Assembly (NCBI GenBank): GCA_910586245.1
Contig: CAJUFY010000005.1
Coordinates: 75,381-139,380 of the forward strand
DNA from: an uncultured Christensenella sp.
GTDB taxonomy: Bacteria > Bacillota > Clostridia > Christensenellales > Borkfalkiaceae
DNA length: 64,000 nt
Reading direction: 5' to 3'
Position numbers and translations under genes: made by a program. A model generated the notes under the pieces. That model was not told the origin of the DNA. It did not search any database and worked only from the letters and a program-made list of their open reading frames with translations. This document shows positions 58,633 through 64,000 of this stretch, piece after piece. Each line of letters starts with the position of its first letter. Within the stretch, counting starts at the first letter, position 1.

Positions 58633-60111
58633 ATGAAAAAGAAAATGAGCTGTGCCGTTGCGTTGGCGTTGGGCGTTACGCTCGTCGGCTCTCTTGCGGG
58701 GTGCGGCGGCGGAAGTCCCGATAATTACAGCAAGTATGACAAAGACGGCAGACTGATACTTACCATTTGGGCGACGGATCAATATGCAAACGCGGACGTG
58801 AGAGCGAGATTTCAGGGATATCTCGATAAATTCAACGATACCGACGAAATGAAAGACCTCGGGGTCACGCTGCAATTTTCCCCGATGTCGCTTCTTCCGA
58901 GTACGCTGAACACGGCGTGTTTGACAGGCCCGCAGAAGATGCCCGATATCGTTATCTGGGATCGTTTTTCCACGCCTTCGAACACGAACATCCTTTTGCC
59001 TTTGGACGATCTGATTGCAGAGGATGAAATCGATAAGAACGAATTCCTGTCGGAAGCATACGACGAACTTACCGTGGAAGGCGTTCAATACGGTTTGCCT
59101 TTGGATGCGGATCCCTGGGGGATTTATTTGAATATGGACGCCGTAAATGAATATAACGAGGGAAAAGCCGAAGGGGATCAAATCGACCCCGACAATCTGA
59201 ATACCTGGTCGGCGCTTTTGGACGCGGGCGATAAGCTTACGGTAAGAAAGGGAAACAGCATTACGCGTTCGGGATTGAACACGACGAGCGCGGACGGACA
59301 GTTCTTTTCCTTCGTGTTTACGGGCACGGGCGAACTGATCAATACCAAAGCGGGATCGGATACCTACGGCGACACGGTTATGCAACAGAACGGAATGCTG
59401 AAGGGCGGCGACGGTCTGTCGCTCCGCGTATACGATTCGCTTGCCTTCTTTAAAGAACTGTACAGAAAGAATCTTTGCGATACCGGTCACGGCGGAACGG
59501 ACGCGTTCGGAAACGGACTTTGCGCAATGACTTACGGGTCCATTTACTTCCCGCAGGAACTTTCGAAATATTCCTTGAAAAACTATAAGATGCTTCCTTA
59601 TCCCGCACGGGACAGAACGTATTTGCAGGGCGAAACGCTCCCTCAGGTTCTCGACGCTTCGGCGACCGATCAGTACGACATGCAGAACGGACAGGTGGGC
59701 GGAATGCTCGGAGGATTCGGCCTTGCCATTCCCCAGCCCGTAAACAAAGCGATGCGTACGAACGACTGGAAAAAACACGTTGAAAAATCGTGGGAAGTCA
59801 TCAAACTCTGGCTCATGAACGACGAAATGAACGAGTTGTACTTCACCGAAAATCAATCGATCACGTGCCGTACGGACTTTTGGGATACCAACGAATTTTA
59901 TACGCAAAATACGGGCGTCATCGGCGACATTCTTCCTTACCTGCAAAATTACAAGATGCGTCCGAGCGTCGCGGGATACGAAATTTTCGAATCTAGCGTC
60001 GTTCGTTCGGAAATCCAGGCAATGAAAGAGGGCAATACCGTATTGAAAACGTATGAAAATATCCGTGTATTGGGGAACGAAGTTCTTCGCCTGGCGCAAG
60101 GGAGGGGCTAA
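58633..60111 (+). CDS. CUT1 sugar-binding lipoprotein (second importer)
   Basis: The 492-residue binding protein has a lipoprotein signal (LAGC, Cys24) and the solute-binding fold (LILTIWATDQYANADVRARFQGYLDKFND, PDIVIWDRFSTPSN). It is unrelated in detail to the first binding protein, so the ligand probably differs. AAGGAGGA precedes the start. Its permeases follow immediately. The adjacent AraR-like regulator suggests an arabinose-containing oligosaccharide, which is inference. Confidence 0.9.
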   Translation: MKKKMSCAVALALGVTLVGSLAGCGGGSPDNYSKYDKDGRLILTIWATDQYANADVRARFQGYLDKFNDTDEMKDLGVTLQFSPMSLLPSTLNTACLTGPQKMPDIVIWDRFSTPSNTNILLPLDDLIAEDEIDKNEFLSEAYDELTVEGVQYGLPLDADPWGIYLNMDAVNEYNEGKAEGDQIDPDNLNTWSALLDAGDKLTVRKGNSITRSGLNTTSADGQFFSFVFTGTGELINTKAGSDTYGDTVMQQNGMLKGGDGLSLRVYDSLAFFKELYRKNLCDTGHGGTDAFGNGLCAMTYGSIYFPQELSKYSLKNYKMLPYPARDRTYLQGETLPQVLDASATDQYDMQNGQVGGMLGGFGLAIPQPVNKAMRTNDWKKHVEKSWEVIKLWLMNDEMNELYFTENQSITCRTDFWDTNEFYTQNTGVIGDILPYLQNYKMRPSVAGYEIFESSVVRSEIQAMKEGNTVLKTYENIRVLGNEVLRLAQGRG

Positions 60112-61020
60112 ATGAAAGGTAGAATCAACCTTTCTATGAAAGCGCGGAGGGATATCGTAGGATACGTTTTCGTGTTTCCCGCTCTGCTGTGCTTCGTCGT
60201 ATTCGTTTTGATTCCGTTAATCCTTTCGTTGGTGCTCAGTTTTTACAAAACGGATATGTTCTTTATGGACATGGAGCTGGTCGGGTTCGCAAACTTCGGG
60301 CGCGTTTTCAGAGATACGCTGTTCTGGCGGTCTATCGGCAATATTCTGCTCTATACGCTGATGGCGGTTCCGATGAACGTGATCCTTTCGCTCGTGCTCG
60401 CCGCGCTCGTAAACAGCAAGATCCGCGGTTCGAAGGCTTTTCGTTTGCTCTTCTATTTGCCGAGTATCACGAGTACGGTTGCGGCGAGTATCGTATGGCT
60501 CTGGCTCATGAATCCCGCTTACGGGCTTTTGAACGAGATTTTGAACGCGTTCGGATTGCCCGACGCAACCTGGCTTTCTCATTCGAAAACGGCGCTCGTT
60601 TCGGTTACGCTGATCACGGTGTGGCAGGGCGTGGGCGGAAACATGATCATCTTCGTCGCGGCGCTGCAAAACGTTCCACAACAGCTTTACGAAGCGGCAA
60701 AACTCGACGGTGCGGGCATGTTCACCACGTTTTTCAGAATCACGATCCCTATGCTCATGCCCACGATGTACTTCATTTTAACGATGACGCTCATCGGAGC
60801 GTTCCAGCTTTACGATCAGGTGTACGTCCTGACGTCGGGCGGTCCCGCAAACGCCACGCTTACGCCCGTTTACCTGATTTGGCAGAACTCGTTCGGCGAA
60901 AACGCGGGCGCGCAGGCGGGCTACGCGTCGGCGCAATCCTTCATTCTGTTCCTGCTCATTATGGCGGTTACGTTCGTGATCCGTCGTTTTGACAGAGACG
61001 GCAAGGAGGCAAAACGATGA
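60112..61020 (+). CDS. ABC sugar permease (MalF/LacF-like), second importer
   Basis: A 302-residue, six-helix permease whose ATG immediately follows the stop codon of the binding protein. The EAA loop is EAAKLDGAGMFTTFFRITIP and the first transmembrane helix is at about 16-38. It overlaps the next permease by 4 bp. No ATPase is encoded in the visible operon. Confidence 0.93.
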   Translation: MKGRINLSMKARRDIVGYVFVFPALLCFVVFVLIPLILSLVLSFYKTDMFFMDMELVGFANFGRVFRDTLFWRSIGNILLYTLMAVPMNVILSLVLAALVNSKIRGSKAFRLLFYLPSITSTVAASIVWLWLMNPAYGLLNEILNAFGLPDATWLSHSKTALVSVTLITVWQGVGGNMIIFVAALQNVPQQLYEAAKLDGAGMFTTFFRITIPMLMPTMYFILTMTLIGAFQLYDQVYVLTSGGPANATLTPVYLIWQNSFGENAGAQAGYASAQSFILFLLIMAVTFVIRRFDRDGKEAKR

Positions 61021-61946
61021 AAACGTTATTCAAAATCAACCCGAAATGCAATCCCGCGAATTGGGACAGGAACAAACGGATCGTGCGCCTCGTCGCCGTG
61101 AAAACGCTGTTGTATCTGGCGCTCGTGTTGTTGGCAATCGTAATGTGTCTTCCGTTTTACTGGTCGCTCATCACTTCGTTCCGCCCCAACGACGAAATTT
61201 ACAAGCTTCCCGTAACGTTGTTTCCGAGCCGCTTCACGATCGAGCATTACGCAAGGGTATTCGATGAAATTCCGTTTTTCAGAATGCTCCTGAACAGCTT
61301 GATCACGACGGGCACGGGCGTGTTCACAAACTTGTTTTTCGGCGCGCTTGCGGCTTACGCATTTTCGAAAATCAAATTCAGAGGACACAAGATTATTTTC
61401 AACGTTCTGTTGTGTTCGATGATGATTCCCGGCGTAATTACGCTGATTCCCACCTTCTTCGTATTGCTCCGCTTCCCTTTGGCGGGCGGGAACAGTTTCC
61501 TCGGGCAAGGGGGAATCGGATTCTACGATAACCTTGCGGCGGTCATTCTGCCCGGCGCGGTGGGGGTTTACGGAATCTTCTTCATGAGGCAATTCTTCGT
61601 ATCTCTTTCGGACGATCTGGCGGAGAGCGCGCGGATCGACGGCGCGGGCGAATTTAAAATATTTTTCAGAATTTATCTGCCGCTCGTTCTGCCGGGACTC
61701 TTAACGCTCGGGCTCTTCACCTTCCAAAGCGGATGGAACAACTTTATGTGGCCGAACATCGTTTTGCAAAGTCCCGAAAATCAGCTGTTGACGATGGCGT
61801 TTAAATTTTTCCACAACAGCCGCACTACGGATTTCGGACCGCTCATGGTGCTGTCTGTTATGATGGCGATTCCCGTGCTGATCCTGTTCGTATTCATGCA
61901 GAAATATTTTGTTCAGGGCGTCGCTCTGGGCGGGGTAAAAGAATAA
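61017..61946 (+). CDS. ABC sugar permease (MalG/LacG-like), second importer
   Basis: A 309-residue permease with first transmembrane helix at about 28-50 and an EAA loop in which Glu-Ala-Ala reads Glu-Ser-Ala (ESARIDGAGEFKIFFRIYLP). It ends with VQGVALGGVKE. The ATG overlaps the stop of the partner permease (ATGA). It completes the second CUT1 importer. Confidence 0.93.
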   Translation: MKTLFKINPKCNPANWDRNKRIVRLVAVKTLLYLALVLLAIVMCLPFYWSLITSFRPNDEIYKLPVTLFPSRFTIEHYARVFDEIPFFRMLLNSLITTGTGVFTNLFFGALAAYAFSKIKFRGHKIIFNVLLCSMMIPGVITLIPTFFVLLRFPLAGGNSFLGQGGIGFYDNLAAVILPGAVGVYGIFFMRQFFVSLSDDLAESARIDGAGEFKIFFRIYLPLVLPGLLTLGLFTFQSGWNNFMWPNIVLQSPENQLLTMAFKFFHNSRTTDFGPLMVLSVMMAIPVLILFVFMQKYFVQGVALGGVKE

Positions 61947-61974
61947 AAAACAAAAAATAAAAATGGAGGAAATT

Positions 61975-64000
61975 ATGACAAAATCAAAGAAAAAAGGTGT
62001 AATTGCAGGACTTGTTGCGCTGAGCATGACGTGCTGCGTTGCAGGTAGCATCATGGGGGGGGGTGCCTATTTGACCGCCCGCGCGGATAGCGATTTCAAT
62101 GCCGATACAGAAGGCAATGCGGTTTATCCGGGCGGAAAGGACAAAAATTCCGTGATTGCCGCGCTCAACAAAAAGGTGCGGGATCTTAACGCCGATATTC
62201 AGGCGGTTCTTGACGAGGGCGGCGATCTGGAAACGGCGTATACCGAGGGGGAAATTCTTGCGTATTCCCTGAAAAATAACGGTATCATCAATCAGGATAA
62301 CAAGCGCTCGGGCTGGAAAGTCTGGGAAGGCGCGGCAGTGCTTGATCTGAAGTGCATCAATGCGGGATACAATGCAGATTGGGTTGGAAACGATAGGTAT
62401 ATGGCCTGGCTTTCTTATAACGGAACAACGGACGAAGCCTATATTATCACTGCGGATTTTGCTGTGAATTACGGAAACAACGGTAACCAGAAACTCGGAT
62501 CTGCCGTAAGTGATATGTTCCGCGTGGGCGAGGTTATCTATCAGAACTTCACCAACGGTTATATGAAACTGGAAAACGGCACAGTGAGTGTGGTGAACAA
62601 GAAGAACGTCGACGAGACCGGTACGGAAGAAGACGCAGATCCCGCTTCCACGGGTTTTATCGGCGCGGCACAGGAGAGTACGCTTTCCAAAGCAGGCGTT
62701 CCCGCAGAGCAGTTTACGCAGGCATTCACAGACGCTTATAACGCTTATAAGAAGAAAGGCTTTAACGTAGGTTATCCTTTCTCGCCCGTTATGGATAACG
62801 GAAAAAACAGCGGCAACGACGACCGTTACGGCACGCTTTGCTCGCAGAACTTCCGCTGGGGCGACAGCGTTTCCGATCCCTGGAACGACGGCGGTCGCAG
62901 TCAGTGGAGTTTCCTTGCGTACAACTTTGAAGAAGGAAGAGTGTATCTCATTGCCGACGAATTTCACCGCCAGTTTGAAGGCGTGGCAAGCGGCGACGTA
63001 CTTTTGCTCGGAGATCCCGCTTCGGACGCATTCGAAGTAAACGGCAACCGTTATCAGAATTTCGAGAAAGGTTATATGATGGCGTCGGGAACGACTCCGC
63101 AGAATACGGGAGCTACGGTTGTACTCGGTAAAACGGTTTCTTCGGACGGCACGATTTCGGATATCGACGTTCAGTCCAAAATCGGTAAGCTCGGTAAAAC
63201 GGTGACCGATAAAGTGATTCCCCAAGGCTATACTGCGGAAACGTTCTCCGCGGCATTCAAATCGGCTTACGCGGAAAAGGTTGCGCTTTATGACGACGAA
63301 GAGATCAGCGGCGTAAATCTCGTTGCCTACGAAAACGGGATTATATCGCAGTCTTATACCGATGGCAAGGGGCAGACGCATAAACTTGTTTACGCGAACG
63401 AATCCGTCGGTTTCGTTTACCTCCGACCCGCAGTCGTTTCCAAAATGAACGGACTCGGCGCGCCGATCGGCGAGGGCGTTTTGGTTACCGAAGGCGACGG
63501 CGCGAAGAAAGTTTACGCTTATCCCTTCGAAAACGGCTATATCAGATTGACCGTGGATAAACAGGACACGATCGAGGACGGGGAAATCGTTTCCGTCATC
63601 AACGAGCAAGCCGTAGCCACGTCGGGCGCAACTTACGATCCCGAGAAGGGATTCTTCGAAACGCTGAGCTTTTCCGATCTGATTACCGCAAACATCGTAC
63701 ACGACGACGTAATCAATAAGGCGTACTGGTCGCTTTGGGGCGTTGAAGCGCCCACGAAAGAAGCGATTGCGGCGGCGTTCAAAAAAGCTTACGACGATGC
63801 GTTCGCGCTCGGTTTCTCCGCAGGCGAACTTTCGAGCGAAGGGATCATGTGGTGGCTGTCGGGTAACTCCGGAATCATCAAAGTTACGGCAAAGGGCGGG
63901 AACGGCAACGGTTCTTTCTGGAACGACAACACGCTCATGAGCTACAACCCCTTCGACCAAAAGGCGTATATCACGACGGGCGCAATCGCAAACGGCTATA
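61975..64000 (+). CDS. Secreted LGFP-repeat-like protein, 3' end outside window
   Basis: An open frame begins at the ATG at 61975 (AGGAGGAAATT in front) and runs off the window, at least 675 codons. It starts with a signal peptide (MTKSKKKGVIAGLVALSMTCC, cleaved near ARA). The body contains several LGFP-like units: LGSAVSDMFRVGEVIYQNFTNGYM, LGDPASDAFEVNGNRYQNFEKGYM and LGAPIGEGVLV..FENGYIRL. Each unit is joined to a helix such as FTQAFTDAYNAYKKKGFNVGYP. LGFP repeats occur in cell-wall-associated proteins. It lies 28 bp after the second importer. A run of nine G residues (62055-62063) sits in the signal peptide region. Confidence 0.8.
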   Translation, partial: MTKSKKKGVIAGLVALSMTCCVAGSIMGGGAYLTARADSDFNADTEGNAVYPGGKDKNSVIAALNKKVRDLNADIQAVLDEGGDLETAYTEGEILAYSLKNNGIINQDNKRSGWKVWEGAAVLDLKCINAGYNADWVGNDRYMAWLSYNGTTDEAYIITADFAVNYGNNGNQKLGSAVSDMFRVGEVIYQNFTNGYMKLENGTVSVVNKKNVDETGTEEDADPASTGFIGAAQESTLSKAGVPAEQFTQAFTDAYNAYKKKGFNVGYPFSPVMDNGKNSGNDDRYGTLCSQNFRWGDSVSDPWNDGGRSQWSFLAYNFEEGRVYLIADEFHRQFEGVASGDVLLLGDPASDAFEVNGNRYQNFEKGYMMASGTTPQNTGATVVLGKTVSSDGTISDIDVQSKIGKLGKTVTDKVIPQGYTAETFSAAFKSAYAEKVALYDDEEISGVNLVAYENGIISQSYTDGKGQTHKLVYANESVGFVYLRPAVVSKMNGLGAPIGEGVLVTEGDGAKKVYAYPFENGYIRLTVDKQDTIEDGEIVSVINEQAVATSGATYDPEKGFFETLSFSDLITANIVHDDVINKAYWSLWGVEAPTKEAIAAAFKKAYDDAFALGFSAGELSSEGIMWWLSGNSGIIKVTAKGGNGNGSFWNDNTLMSYNPFDQKAYITTGAIANGY

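Noticed and set aside
58519..60099. 526-codon minus-strand frame and similar antisense frames (for example 19841-21532, 14686-15837, 4650-5333)
   Set aside because: All overlap genes with recognised family motifs on the other strand and show no ribosome binding site or family resemblance.
61984..63960. 658-codon open frame on the minus strand
   Set aside because: Antisense to the secreted LGFP-like protein, which begins with a good ribosome binding site and signal peptide but runs off the window.
1..64000. CRISPR arrays, rRNA and tRNA genes
   Set aside because: No regularly spaced repeats, no rRNA-like stretches and no cloverleaf-like sequence with a T-loop motif were noticed on either strand.

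Overview
The window looks like a piece of the chromosome of an anaerobic Bacillota (Clostridia) bacterium, probably an uncultured gut lineage in or near the Christensenellales. The evidence is strong AGGAGG-type ribosome binding sites, textbook sigma-A promoters with 17-bp spacers, an rpsF-ssb-rpsR operon, clostridial families (EFR1 ferredoxin, DUF5685/J-domain pair, SpoIIE phosphatase) and a large carbohydrate-uptake complement. The family-level placement is a guess. No rRNA, tRNA or CRISPR array was seen.

Layout. 1-3.0 kb: EFR1 ferredoxin, then an Fe-S assembly operon (iscS-iscU-Rrf2 regulator, minus strand) with a palindromic operator on its promoter. 3.0-4.3 kb: rpsF-ssb-rpsR. 4.3-8.2 kb: a very large membrane-anchored repeat protein and a small partner. 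8.2-17 kb: rmuC, cca, lipid kinase, PAS-SpoIIE phosphatase, small membrane protein, YfcE phosphodiesterase, HAD phosphatase, cardiolipin synthase, atypical MDR dehydrogenase. 17-28.3 kb: rpmE, a DUF1385-PrmC fusion, prfA, aminotransferase, P-loop protein, thrC, trpS, a DUF5685/J-domain/membrane triad and rlmD.

28.3-43.2 kb is a visibly AT-richer, all-plus-strand, roughly 14.9-kb integrative and mobilizable element inserted in the 3' end of rlmD. It carries an HTH regulator, a type I restriction-modification operon with two DUF2971 genes interleaved (hsdM-DUF2971-hsdS-DUF2971-hsdR), a sigma-region-4-like protein, a KilA-N gene flanked by direct repeats, an oriT-like region, a MobL-like relaxase, a small regulator, a decayed gene and a large serine recombinase. 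The junctions share GAGACG in the same reading frame (Val-Glu-Thr). The recombinase ends with what looks like the original C-terminus of RlmD, and RlmD now ends with an element-encoded domain of about 112 residues. Excision is therefore predicted to swap the C-termini of RlmD and the recombinase. This is the most interesting part of the window.

43.3-64 kb is a plant-glycan (xylan or related hemicellulose) utilisation region: GH43 enzyme, LacI regulator, CUT1 ABC importer (binding protein and two permeases, no ATPase), GH10 xylanase lipoprotein, a large beta-rich lipoprotein and a GH1 beta-glycosidase. A palindromic operator (GTAATCGATTAC) recurs at the GH43 and importer promoters, which ties both to the LacI protein. 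After a DUF3737 protein and a stand-alone GmrSD-like (DUF262-DUF1524) type IV restriction protein comes a second sugar locus: an AraR-like GntR regulator divergent from a second CUT1 importer, followed by a secreted protein with LGFP-like repeats that runs off the window. Extracellular xylanase, importers and intracellular glycosidases together suggest uptake and breakdown of xylo-oligosaccharides.
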